Origin: DASVWH01 sp036389715
GTDB taxonomy: Bacteria > Acidobacteriota > Blastocatellia > Pyrinomonadales > Pyrinomonadaceae
Length of the DNA stretch: 16,386 nucleotides
NCBI GenBank assembly: GCA_036389715.1
Contig: DASVWH010000171.1
Span: forward strand, 1 to 16,386
Direction of reading: 5' to 3'
The translations under genes were made by a program, and so were the position numbers. Under the pieces are notes generated by a model that saw nothing but the letters and a program-made list of their open reading frames with translations, did not search any database and was not told the origin of the DNA. Below, one piece after another: positions 1 to 6,856 of this stretch (position 1 is its first letter; each line of letters begins with the position of its first letter).

Positions 1-1
1 G

Positions 2-1456
2 CACGGGCACGAGGATCACCTGGGGGCGCTGCCCTACATCCTCAAAAAGTTCAACGTCCCGGTTTACGCTTCGCACTTTACGGTCGGCCTCGCGGAGAGA
101 AAACTCGAAGAGCACGACCTGATGGACGATGTCCTGATACACAGGGTGGACCCGCGCCAGGTGGTCGAGATCGGCCCCTTCAAAGTCGAGTTCATACGCG
201 TCTCTCATTCCCTGGTTGACTGCTTCTCGCTGGCCATCAGGACACCCGTGGGAACCATCATTCACACGGGCGATTACAAGGTTGACGAGACTCCGGTCAT
301 CGGCGAGCCGATTGACCTGCGGACGCTCAGGAGCTACGGGCAGGAGGGCGTGCTGGCGCTGCTCTCGGATTCGACCAACGCGACCGTGCCCGGACGCACG
401 CCTTCGGAGCGCGCCGTCATTCCGGCCTTCGAGGAGATTTTCGCGGAGGCCCGCGGGCGCATCATCGTCGCGGCGTTCGCTTCCTCGATTCATCGTCTCC
501 AGATCGTGCTCGACATAGCGCAGCAATTCGACCGCAAGGTCTGTGTGCTGGGCCGCTCGATGCAGAAAAATGTGGAGATAGCGGACGAGCTTGGCTATCT
601 TGATATTCCCGACGGGTTGCTCGTCAGCCTGGGCCAGACGAAGAACATGGACGACGACGAGGTCGTCTTCCTGGTGACGGGCTCGCAGGGTGAGCCGCGT
701 GCCGCGCTCTCGCAGATGGCGACGCAGAGCTACAAGGGGATAACCATCGAAGAGGGCGACACGGTGGTCCTCTCGGCGCGCATTATTCCGGGCAACGAGC
801 GCGCCATCTCGCGCCTCATCGGCTACATCTACAAGCGCGGCGCGAATATCATCGAAGAGAAGCGGCGGCTGATTCACGTCAGCGGCCACGCCTCGCAGGA
901 AGATATCAAGATTATGACGGAGGCCGTGCGGCCGAAGTTCGTCGTCCCGATACACGGCGAGTACCGGATGCTCTTCCGTCACAAGGAGTTCGTCAAAAAC
1001 CACCTGGGCTACGCGGAAGAGAATATTATCCTGATCGAGAACGGCGACGTGCTCGAACTAGACGGCGAGCGCGCGACCATCACGGACAAGCGCGAGGTCG
1101 GGCGGACCTTCATTGACGATTCCGGCTTTGAAGAGATTGACCGCGAGACGGTGCGCGAGCGCAAGCAGCTGGCCTATGACGGCGTCGTCTCGCTGGTCCT
1201 GACCGTCAGCGAGGAGACGGGCGAGCTTGAATCCGCGCCGGAAATCGTCGCGCGCGGGCTCATCGGCGTAGACGGCTCGAACGGTTTCATCAAAGAGGCG
1301 CAGCGCATCGTGACCGAAGCGGTCGGGCGCGCGCCGCGTTCCGAGCGCAAGGACGCGAGCCTGCTCAAGGAGCACGTCCGGGTGGAGCTCAAGCGCTTCA
1401 TCCAGAAACAGACAGGCGCTAAGCCCGTCATCATGCCCGTCATCATCCAGGTCTAA
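2..1456 (+). CDS. rnj: Ribonuclease J (5'-truncated by window edge)
   Basis: RNase J is a metallo-beta-lactamase/beta-CASP ribonuclease with 5'-3' exo- and endonuclease activity in mRNA decay and rRNA maturation, acting in the cytoplasm. The frame is open from base 2, and its first visible residues are HGHEDH, the zinc-binding motif of the family, followed by LGALPYIL. Further family landmarks are HTGDYKVDE (metal-ligand region), LLSDSTNA, the beta-CASP stretch FASSIHRLQ...LGRSMQKN, VTGSQGEP, SGHASQED and VPIHGEYRML. A complete C-terminal domain follows, ending at a TAA. About 484 residues are visible; full proteins are roughly 550-560, so about 70 N-terminal residues lie to the left. The internal ATG at 122 is not the start, because the catalytic motif lies upstream of it. 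A large hairpin lies just downstream. Confidence 0.96.
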   Translation, partial: HGHEDHLGALPYILKKFNVPVYASHFTVGLAERKLEEHDLMDDVLIHRVDPRQVVEIGPFKVEFIRVSHSLVDCFSLAIRTPVGTIIHTGDYKVDETPVIGEPIDLRTLRSYGQEGVLALLSDSTNATVPGRTPSERAVIPAFEEIFAEARGRIIVAAFASSIHRLQIVLDIAQQFDRKVCVLGRSMQKNVEIADELGYLDIPDGLLVSLGQTKNMDDDEVVFLVTGSQGEPRAALSQMATQSYKGITIEEGDTVVLSARIIPGNERAISRLIGYIYKRGANIIEEKRRLIHVSGHASQEDIKIMTEAVRPKFVVPIHGEYRMLFRHKEFVKNHLGYAEENIILIENGDVLELDGERATITDKREVGRTFIDDSGFEEIDRETVRERKQLAYDGVVSLVLTVSEETGELESAPEIVARGLIGVDGSNGFIKEAQRIVTEAVGRAPRSERKDASLLKEHVRVELKRFIQKQTGAKPVIMPVIIQV

Positions 1457-1473
1457 AACGCTGGGAGCCCGAC

Positions 1474-1535
1474 GGCGCGCAGAGACAAAAGCGGCGGTGA
1501 GAAAACTCCTGCCGACGGTCTCGTCTCTGCGCGCC
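1474..1535 (+). repeat. Long hairpin after the RNase J gene
   Basis: A perfect 13-bp inverted repeat, GGCGCGCAGAGAC at 1474-1486 and its complement at 1523-1535, encloses a second stem (CGGC..GAG / CTC..GCCG, about 1492-1501 with 1506-1514) capped by an AAAA loop. No T-tract follows, so it is not a canonical intrinsic terminator. It could be a 3'-end stabiliser or processing site for the rnj transcript, or a structured leader for the next gene. Its presence is seen in the sequence; its function is inferred. Confidence 0.75.
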
Positions 1536-1568
1536 TTCGAGACCTTCCGGCCTTCTATCATTCGCCCG

Positions 1569-2012
1569 ATGCAAGAAACAGAGATCACGGAGCTGCTGCG
1601 CCGGACGAGCGTCGAAGTCGCGCCCGGAACATTCTTTCTGGTCGGATTACGGCACGAAGATTGGGCGCGGCTGCTGGAAAACCCGGAGCTGAGCCCGCGC
1701 GGGACCGCGCCTTACATGCTGTTGCGCGACGAACACGAAGTGACGCTCCTGCTTGAGGAATCCGACTGGCGGACGATGCGCCACGCCGCCCGCGAAGCAC
1801 GCATAGAGGGCGGCTTTCGCCTGTTGACCTTCGGCGTCGTGCTCGATTGGAGCGTCGTCGGTTACCTGGCGCGGGTGACGGGCATCCTGGCGGAAGCCGG
1901 AATCAGCGTCGGCGCGCTCTCGGCCTTCTCGCGCGATCACCTGCTCATCAAGCAAGACGATCTCGGCACGGCGCTGCGCGTGCTCGGCGAACACGTCGCC
2001 GAATTGTGCTGA
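1569..2012 (+). CDS. ACT-domain protein (ACT_7-like)
   Basis: A 147-residue protein with two ACT-like halves, as in the small stand-alone ACT proteins related to the aspartate-kinase regulatory domain. The first half holds GTFFLVGLRHED; the second holds the typical ACT element VVGYLARVTGILAEAGISVGALSAFSRDHLLIK (residues about 98-130), the beta-alpha-beta unit that usually binds an amino acid or similar effector. No catalytic domain is attached, so it is probably a small-molecule sensor; its ligand is unknown. The frame also opens at a GTG at 1497, but that start would fall inside the 1474-1535 hairpin and add a sequence unlike an ACT N-terminus, so ATG 1569 is preferred. No strong Shine-Dalgarno is seen. 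Confidence 0.75.
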   Translation: MQETEITELLRRTSVEVAPGTFFLVGLRHEDWARLLENPELSPRGTAPYMLLRDEHEVTLLLEESDWRTMRHAAREARIEGGFRLLTFGVVLDWSVVGYLARVTGILAEAGISVGALSAFSRDHLLIKQDDLGTALRVLGEHVAELC

Positions 2013-2092
2013 CCTGAAAGTAGATCAGTCCGAGCGCCCGAGACTCCGCGGTTGTTTTCCGTCTCTCACGGTTCTCGTCAATCAACAGAGCT

Positions 2093-2500
2093 ATGAAACA
2101 GAGCATCGCGCACATTGCCTTGGTGGTAGACAACTATGACGAGGCTATAAAATTCTATACCGAGAAACTGAATTTCACTCTGCTCGAAGACACGCCGCAG
2201 AGCGAGACCAAAAGATGGGTTTTAGTCGCACCCAAAGGCTCGGAGGAGTGCTGCCTGTTACTAGCGAAGGGCGTCGGCGAAGAGCAGAGAAGCAGAATCG
2301 GCAACCAGACGGGCGGCCGCGTTTTCCTCTTTCTCAGGACGGACGACTTTTGGCGCGATTACGGAAAGATGCAGCAGCAGGGCATCACCTTTGTCAGAGA
2401 ACCCAAGACGGAAGAGTACGGGACGGTCGCCGTCTTTGAAGATTTGTACGGCAATCTCTGGGATTTAGTGGAGTTCAAAGGAGATGCGAGTAAACTTTAG
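2093..2500 (+). CDS. VOC-superfamily (glyoxalase/bleomycin-resistance fold) protein
   Basis: A 135-residue single-module vicinal-oxygen-chelate protein. The N-terminus MKQSIAHIALVVDNYDEAIKFYTEKLNF is the standard first beta-alpha-beta unit, with the usual metal-ligand His at residue 7. The C-terminus YGTVAVFEDLYGNLWDLVEF carries the usual Gly-Asn-x-Trp-Asp and terminal Glu ligand. Such proteins act as isomerases, dioxygenases or drug-binding proteins, usually as dimers; the substrate cannot be named from sequence. The first part of the gene is visibly richer in A/T and AT-ending codons than its neighbours (for example around 2140-2185), which could reflect more recent acquisition. An 80-nt spacer separates it from the ACT gene, and no good Shine-Dalgarno is visible before the ATG. 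Confidence 0.85.
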   Translation: MKQSIAHIALVVDNYDEAIKFYTEKLNFTLLEDTPQSETKRWVLVAPKGSEECCLLLAKGVGEEQRSRIGNQTGGRVFLFLRTDDFWRDYGKMQQQGITFVREPKTEEYGTVAVFEDLYGNLWDLVEFKGDASKL

Positions 2501-2522
2501 ACGGGTCGCGGCGAAATGCCTG

Positions 2523-2596
2523 CGCGCTCTCTGACCGGCCGCATCGAATATTGAAATGAGCGTCGAAAGCTGCTGTTAAGAGCGCGGACTTTTTTT
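2523..2596 (+). terminator. Possible intrinsic terminator with long loop, touching the SDR start
   Basis: CGCGCTCT at 2523-2530 can pair with AGAGCGCG at 2579-2586 (8 bp, 48-nt loop), followed by GAC and seven Ts at 2590-2596. The T-tract runs directly into the ATG of the next gene at 2597. The long loop makes this a weak terminator candidate. It may end the VOC transcript. Confidence 0.35.
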
Positions 2597-3367
2597 ATGT
2601 TCGACTGGACACAGAAGGTTGTTCTGATTACGGGGGCGTCGAGCGGCATCGGGCGTGGCCTCGCGGTCGAGCTTGGGCGACGCGGCGCGACGCTCGGCCT
2701 GCTGGCGAGACGCGGGGACGCTCTCCGGGAGCTGGCGCGCGAGGTCGAAGCGGCGGGCGGGCGGGCGCGGGCGCTGGCGGCCGACGTGAGGGATGCGGCG
2801 GCCGTGCGCGCTGCCGCCGACGAGCTGCGCCGGGAGCACGGGCGCGTTGACGTGCTGATCGCCAATGCGGGCGTCGGCGCGACAACGCACGCGACCGATT
2901 TGAAGGCGGACGAAGTGGCGGAGGTGATCGGCATCAACGTGCTCGGCGCGGTCAACAGCGTGACGGCCGTGCTGCCCGAGATGGTCGAGCAGGGAAGCGG
3001 CCAGTTGGTCGCCATCTCAAGCCTCGCGGCCTATCGCGGGCTGCTCAAGTCCGGCGCTTACTGCGCGAGCAAGGCGGCGCTCTCCGCTTTCTTCGAGAGC
3101 CTCCGCCTGGACCTGCGCGGGACGGGCCTGGACGTGACGATCATTCATCCGGGCTTTATCAAAACCGCCCTGACCGAGGGCAGGCAGGCGCGTTTGCCCT
3201 ACCTGATGGAGCTTGACGATGCCGTCGGGAAAATCGTCCGCGCCGTCGAAGCGCGCAAGAAGTCCTACGCTTTCCCCTGGCAGCTCGCGACAATCGTGCG
3301 CGCGGCGATGCTCATGCCCATCCCCTTGTACGACCGGATCGCATCCAGAAATTCATTTCGCGAATGA
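2597..3367 (+). CDS. Short-chain dehydrogenase/reductase (SDR)
   Basis: A 256-residue classical SDR, a cytoplasmic NAD(P)-dependent oxidoreductase with a Rossmann fold. Visible motifs are TGASSGIG (12-19, dinucleotide binding), AADVRD (61-66), NAG (90-92), active-site Asn114 in GINV, catalytic Ser142, and the Y155-x3-K159 pair in YCASK, followed by HPGFIKT (184-190). LARRG after the second strand has basic residues that often favour NADP(H). The C-terminal FPWQLATIVRAAMLMPIPLYDRI is hydrophobic and resembles SDRs that act on lipids or sit near membranes; the substrate is unknown. The ATG directly follows a seven-T run and has no recognisable Shine-Dalgarno, but homologues begin at a similar distance before the TGxxxGxG motif, so the start is reasonable. 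Confidence 0.93.
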   Translation: MFDWTQKVVLITGASSGIGRGLAVELGRRGATLGLLARRGDALRELAREVEAAGGRARALAADVRDAAAVRAAADELRREHGRVDVLIANAGVGATTHATDLKADEVAEVIGINVLGAVNSVTAVLPEMVEQGSGQLVAISSLAAYRGLLKSGAYCASKAALSAFFESLRLDLRGTGLDVTIIHPGFIKTALTEGRQARLPYLMELDDAVGKIVRAVEARKKSYAFPWQLATIVRAAMLMPIPLYDRIASRNSFRE

Positions 3368-3484
3368 AAGGCAGAGCGATTTTAGAGCTTCAACCAATCG
3401 GCAGGGAGAGGCCGCAAGTCGGGCCGCGCCGTCTTCGGACTGCACCGCGCAGGGGTTGAACAGCTAAGATCAAAAAAATCATCC

Positions 3485-4519
3485 ATGTCCATTCTACAGG
3501 CCATCATTCTCGGCATCGTGCAGGGGCTGACGGAGTTTATCCCGATCAGCTCGACGGCGCACCTAATCTTTGCCAGCCGCGCCATCCGTCTTTACGAAGG
3601 ACAGGCCGAGCGCGCCGAACAGACGACGGCCACCATCGCCGTCATCCAGCTCGGGACGCTGCTCGCCGTCCTCATCTACTTCGCGCCCGACATCTGGAAG
3701 ATCACGCGCGCTTTCGTCCTGGACCACCTGGCGCTCCTCGGCGGCAAGCCGGGGAACGCGGAAGCCGGTTCGACGGCGACTGCCGGACGCCCTGCGCGCC
3801 TTTCGAGGGAAGCCTGGCTGGGCTGGCTGGTGATTATCGGCTCGCTCCCGGTGGCCATCGTCGGGCTCCTCTTCAAGAAACAGATCGAGGGCACGTTTAC
3901 GAAAAACCTCTGGGTGATTGCGACGATGATGGTCGTGATTGCCATCTTCCTGGCCATCGCGGAGTTCGTCGGCAGGCAGCAGCGCTCGATGGAGGAGCTG
4001 GGAGTGAGCGACGCGCTGGCCGTAGGCGGTGCGCAGGTCCTGGCCCTGATTCCGGGCGCGAGCCGCTCCGGCTCGACCATCATGGGCGGGCTCTTCGCGG
4101 GAGAAAAGCGCGAGACGGCCGCGCGCTTCTCCTTCCTCCTCTCGATTCCGGCCATCGCCGCCAGCGGCCTGCTCGAACTTAAAGAGGCCGTCCACCGCCT
4201 GCCCGACGGCAGCTACGGCTCGCTGGCGGTGGCGACCATCGTTTCAGGAATAGTCGGTTACGCCTCCATCTGGTTTCTGCTGCGATTCCTGCGCACGCAC
4301 ACGACAGGCATCTTCATCGGCTATCGCCTGATAGTCGGCATCGCCATCATGGCGCTGTTGTTGACGGGCCGCCTCGCGCCGCTGGACAGCACGGAAGCAG
4401 CCGCGTCCGAACAGCACAGCTCGGCCGTCTCGCAGCCAGTGGCGCGGCCCGGCGCGGGAATCGAGACTAACAATAATCAGCAAGATTCGGTACACTTAAG
4501 ACTGCCCCTCCTCCGTTAG
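3485..4519 (+). CDS. uppP: Undecaprenyl-diphosphatase UppP (BacA)
   Basis: This integral membrane phosphatase converts undecaprenyl diphosphate to the monophosphate, recycling the lipid carrier for peptidoglycan and other envelope glycans; overexpression in other bacteria gives bacitracin resistance. The two signature regions are present: GIVQGLTEFIPISSTAHL (10-27, with the catalytic Glu17 region) and PGASRSGST (190-198). Several hydrophobic segments span about 48-66, 111-130, 143-162, 215-232, 247-269 and 277-295. At 344 residues it is longer than the usual 265-290. The excess is a Gly/Ala/Arg-rich loop around 84-108 and a polar C-terminal tail from about 298 (TEAAASEQHSSAV...), likely an extramembrane extension. 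The 117-nt upstream spacer shows no clear promoter or ribosome binding site. Confidence 0.95.
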   Translation: MSILQAIILGIVQGLTEFIPISSTAHLIFASRAIRLYEGQAERAEQTTATIAVIQLGTLLAVLIYFAPDIWKITRAFVLDHLALLGGKPGNAEAGSTATAGRPARLSREAWLGWLVIIGSLPVAIVGLLFKKQIEGTFTKNLWVIATMMVVIAIFLAIAEFVGRQQRSMEELGVSDALAVGGAQVLALIPGASRSGSTIMGGLFAGEKRETAARFSFLLSIPAIAASGLLELKEAVHRLPDGSYGSLAVATIVSGIVGYASIWFLLRFLRTHTTGIFIGYRLIVGIAIMALLLTGRLAPLDSTEAAASEQHSSAVSQPVARPGAGIETNNNQQDSVHLRLPLLR

Positions 4520-4565
4520 CAGAAGATTCGTCCGAAGACGAGAAATAGGAGGGCCATCAGCCCAG

Positions 4566-4892
4566 ATGAGTGATGAATTAAAGCGTGAAGACGCCACCCC
4601 CGTCCAGAGGCCGCGCAGCCCGCGCGTCCCTGTGGATTTTGCCGTGGTGCTCGAAGGAACTGCGCCCGGCGGCCAGCCCTTTCAGGTCAATGCCGAAGCC
4701 GTCAAGATCAGCCGCGGCGGCGCGACGCTGATTACCGACGTGACGGTCGAAGTCGGAACAACCGTGCGCTTGACGCCCCCGTTCGGCCAGAGCCTGGAAG
4801 CGGAAGTCAACGGCGTCTGGACGGACGAGACCGACGGCAAGCAGCGCATCGGCATCCGGCTGCTGAACCCGAACGGCTGGTTCGCGGAATGA
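4566..4892 (+). CDS. PilZ-like domain protein
   Basis: A 108-residue protein with the small PilZ beta-barrel layout: a basic N-terminal stretch PRSPRVPVDFAVVL, then AEAVKISRGGATLITD, GTTVRLTPPFG, and the closing VNGVWTDETDGKQRIGIRLL. PilZ domains usually bind cyclic di-GMP through RxxxR and D/NxSxxG motifs. Here the Arg spacing is off (R15, R17, R20) and the second motif reads KISRGG, with Lys in place of Asp/Asn, so nucleotide binding is doubtful. It may be a degenerate PilZ acting by protein contact. AGGAGGG at 4547-4553 is the ribosome binding site, with somewhat long spacing to ATG 4566. It lies 46 nt after uppP and is probably co-transcribed with it. A terminator-like hairpin follows. 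Confidence 0.75.
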   Translation: MSDELKREDATPVQRPRSPRVPVDFAVVLEGTAPGGQPFQVNAEAVKISRGGATLITDVTVEVGTTVRLTPPFGQSLEAEVNGVWTDETDGKQRIGIRLLNPNGWFAE

Positions 4893-4903
4893 GAGGGATG
4901 ACA

Positions 4904-4977
4904 GATGAAGGCGGGACGCCGGGCAATGGGATGAAAGCGCTTCTCCACTAGGCCCTGCGTCCCGCGTTCATCTTTTT
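4904..4977 (+). terminator. Strong intrinsic terminator-like hairpin between the PilZ gene and recJ
   Basis: A 21-nt arm at 4904-4924 (GATGAAGGCGGGACGCCGGG...) pairs with 4952-4972 with only two mismatches, leaving a 27-nt loop. Five Ts follow at 4973-4977. The stem is long and GC-rich and ends in a T-run, as an intrinsic terminator requires. The T-run is followed at once by the recJ Shine-Dalgarno (4979-4984). Confidence 0.7.
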
Positions 4978-4978
4978 C

Positions 4979-4984
4979 AGGAGG
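4979..4984 (+). promoter_or_regulatory. recJ ribosome binding site
   Basis: A perfect AGGAGG, three bases before ATG 4988. It begins one base after the T-tract of the preceding hairpin, so folding of the hairpin and exposure of this site are physically linked. Confidence 0.8.
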
Positions 4985-4987
4985 TCT

Positions 4988-6718
4988 ATGAGGGCCAAAC
5001 GCTGGATCGTCAGTCAACCGGACTCGCCGGACGCCGCTGCCCGGCTGGCTCGCTCGCTCGGCATCTCGCCCGTCGTCGCGGCACTACTGGTCGCACGCGG
5101 CTACGCCGACGAAGATTCAGCGCGAAAATTCCTGCACCCTTCCCTGGACCAGTTACACGACCCGTCCCTGATGCTCGGGATGCGCGAGAGCGTCGCGCGC
5201 CTGCTCGCGGCCATTGATGCGGGCGAGAAGATTCTCGTCTACGGCGATTACGATGTGGACGGGACGACGGGCACGGTTGTCCTGCGGCGCGCGCTCGGCC
5301 TGCTCGGGGCAAAGACGGGCTTTCACGTCCCGCACCGCTTTACCGAAGGCTATGGCATTCAGCAGGAGGCTTTGGAGCGTGCCGCCGCCGACGGCTACAA
5401 GGTAGTCGTCAGCGTTGATTGCGGTATCCGCGCGCACGAGCCGCTGCGCTGGGCCAGGGCCAACGGGCTCGACCTGATCGTCACGGACCATCACCTGCCG
5501 GACGAGGACGAAGGCGCGCCGCCTGCCTTCGCCGTGCTCAATCCGAACCAGCGCGGCTGCAACTACCCGGACAAGAATCTGGCGGGCGTCGGCGTCGCTT
5601 TCAAGCTGGCCGACGCGCTCTTTCGCGAGCGGGGGCGCGCGTCCCAGGTCAAGGGGTTTTTGAAGATGGTGGCCATCGGGACGGTGGCGGATGTCGCGCA
5701 GTTGACGGGCGAGAACAGAACAATCGTCGCGCTCGGGCTGGCCGATCTGCCGCGGGCGACCAACCCCGGATTGCGCGCTTTGATGGAGGTCGCGGGCTGC
5801 AACGAGGGGCGCGGGCTGACTGCGTATGACGTTGGTTTTCGCCTCGGCCCGAGAATCAATGCCGCCGGGAGAATGGACGCGGCCCGCGCCGTCGTAGAGC
5901 TGTTCGAGACGCAGGATAAAGAGGAAGCAAGGCGCTTGGCCGAGCAGCTCGACGCGCGCAACCGCGAGCGCCGCAGCGTGCAGGATGAGATAGTCAAACG
6001 CGCGCACGCCGAGCTTGAATCGTCTACCGCGGGCGGTGTACGCCAGGCGCACGTCGCCGTCATCGCGGGCGACGGGTGGCACAGGGGCGTGATCGGCATC
6101 GCCGCCTCGAAGATCGCGGAGCGGATCAATCGCCCGTGCATCGTCATCTCGCTCGACGGCGAGGTCGGGCACGGCTCCGCACGCAGCATCGAAGCCTATC
6201 ACCTGCTCGACGGTCTGACCGGGTGCGCCGAGCTGTTCGAGAAGTTCGGCGGCCACTCGCACGCGGCCGGGCTGACCATCCGGCGCGAGCGCATCAAGGA
6301 ACTGCGCCGCCGTCTCAACGACCATGCCGCCCTGCGCCTCTGCGCAGACGATCTCGTGCCGAGCCTGAGAATTGATGCCGAATTACCGGCCGCGGCCCTC
6401 TCTCTTCAGATGGTCGAAGAGCTGAGCGCCCTTGAGCCGTTCGGCGCGGGCAATCCGCGTCCCGTCTTCATGACCGGGAACCTGCGCGTCATGTCCGAGC
6501 CGCGCGTGATGAAAGACAAGCACTTGAAGCTGCGCCTGGCGGGCGAGGACGGCCAGGCCCTGGAAGCGGTCTGGTGGAGCGGCCTCGAAGAGTTGGCCGG
6601 AGAGCGAACGCTTGCGCCCGGCACACGCATCGAACTGGCCTACACGGTCGAGCCCAACACCTGGAAGGGCGAGACGCGCTTACAGTTATGCGTCAAAGAT
6701 ATGAGGATTGGTGAATAG
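4988..6718 (+). CDS. recJ: Single-stranded-DNA-specific exonuclease RecJ
   Basis: RecJ degrades single-stranded DNA 5'-3' in RecF-pathway recombination, mismatch repair and base-excision repair. All DHH-family motifs are present: VYGDYDVDGTTG (84-95, with Asp87 and Asp89), SVDCG (142-146), TDHHLPDE (166-173, the DHH triad), GTVADVAQL, and LGPRINAAGRMDAA. The DHHA1 part follows with GWHRGVIGIAASKIAERI, GSARS and FGGHSHAAG. The end is the OB-fold domain with LEPFGAGNPRPVF. The length of 576 residues is normal for the family. The start is fixed by AGGAGG three bases upstream. The TAG stop at 6716-6718 lies inside the first heptamers of the following inverted-repeat array, so the last two codons (GGT GAA) and the stop are repeat sequence. 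Confidence 0.97.
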   Translation: MRAKRWIVSQPDSPDAAARLARSLGISPVVAALLVARGYADEDSARKFLHPSLDQLHDPSLMLGMRESVARLLAAIDAGEKILVYGDYDVDGTTGTVVLRRALGLLGAKTGFHVPHRFTEGYGIQQEALERAAADGYKVVVSVDCGIRAHEPLRWARANGLDLIVTDHHLPDEDEGAPPAFAVLNPNQRGCNYPDKNLAGVGVAFKLADALFRERGRASQVKGFLKMVAIGTVADVAQLTGENRTIVALGLADLPRATNPGLRALMEVAGCNEGRGLTAYDVGFRLGPRINAAGRMDAARAVVELFETQDKEEARRLAEQLDARNRERRSVQDEIVKRAHAELESSTAGGVRQAHVAVIAGDGWHRGVIGIAASKIAERINRPCIVISLDGEVGHGSARSIEAYHLLDGLTGCAELFEKFGGHSHAAGLTIRRERIKELRRRLNDHAALRLCADDLVPSLRIDAELPAAALSLQMVEELSALEPFGAGNPRPVFMTGNLRVMSEPRVMKDKHLKLRLAGEDGQALEAVWWSGLEELAGERTLAPGTRIELAYTVEPNTWKGETRLQLCVKDMRIGE

Positions 6719-6849
6719 TGAATCGTCAATCGTGAATAGTGAATTATAAATTGTAAATCGTCAATAGAAAGGCGAGCGGCTTTCTCTCAACGAGTTTTCT
6801 CTCAGGCTGTTGCTCTTATCTATTCACGATTGACGATTCACTATTTACC
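6710..6849. repeat. Heptamer inverted-repeat element B1 (GTGAATC class)
   Basis: Eight tandem degenerate heptamers run from 6711 to 6766: GTGAATA, GTGAATC, GTCAATC, GTGAATA, GTGAATT, ATAAATT, GTAAATC, GTCAATA. The right arm at 6820-6849 is the reverse complement of 6710-6739 with 29 of 30 positions matching, across an 80-nt loop. The left arm begins inside the 3' end of recJ, and the right arm ends 7 nt before the lptC-like start codon. The loop (6768-6819) holds no evident promoter. Confidence 0.9.
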
Positions 6850-6856
6850 AAAAGAG

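Noticed and set aside
2013..2092. GAGAC/GTCTC inverted pair between the ACT and VOC genes
   Set aside because: Only 5 bp, with no T-tract; too weak to annotate.
3368..3484. Possible promoter or hairpin between the SDR gene and uppP
   Set aside because: Only a short AGTC/GACT pairing and an A-run are present; no convincing -10/-35 or stem was found.
5153..6325. Long - strand frame opposite recJ
   Set aside because: Shadow of the recJ reading frame; no domain and no ribosome binding site.
6830..6856. TTG start for the LptC/LptA-like protein, and similarly TTG 9364 for lptB
   Set aside because: Both codons lie inside heptamer repeat arms; the added residues are repeat translation. The next ATG just outside each repeat is a better start.
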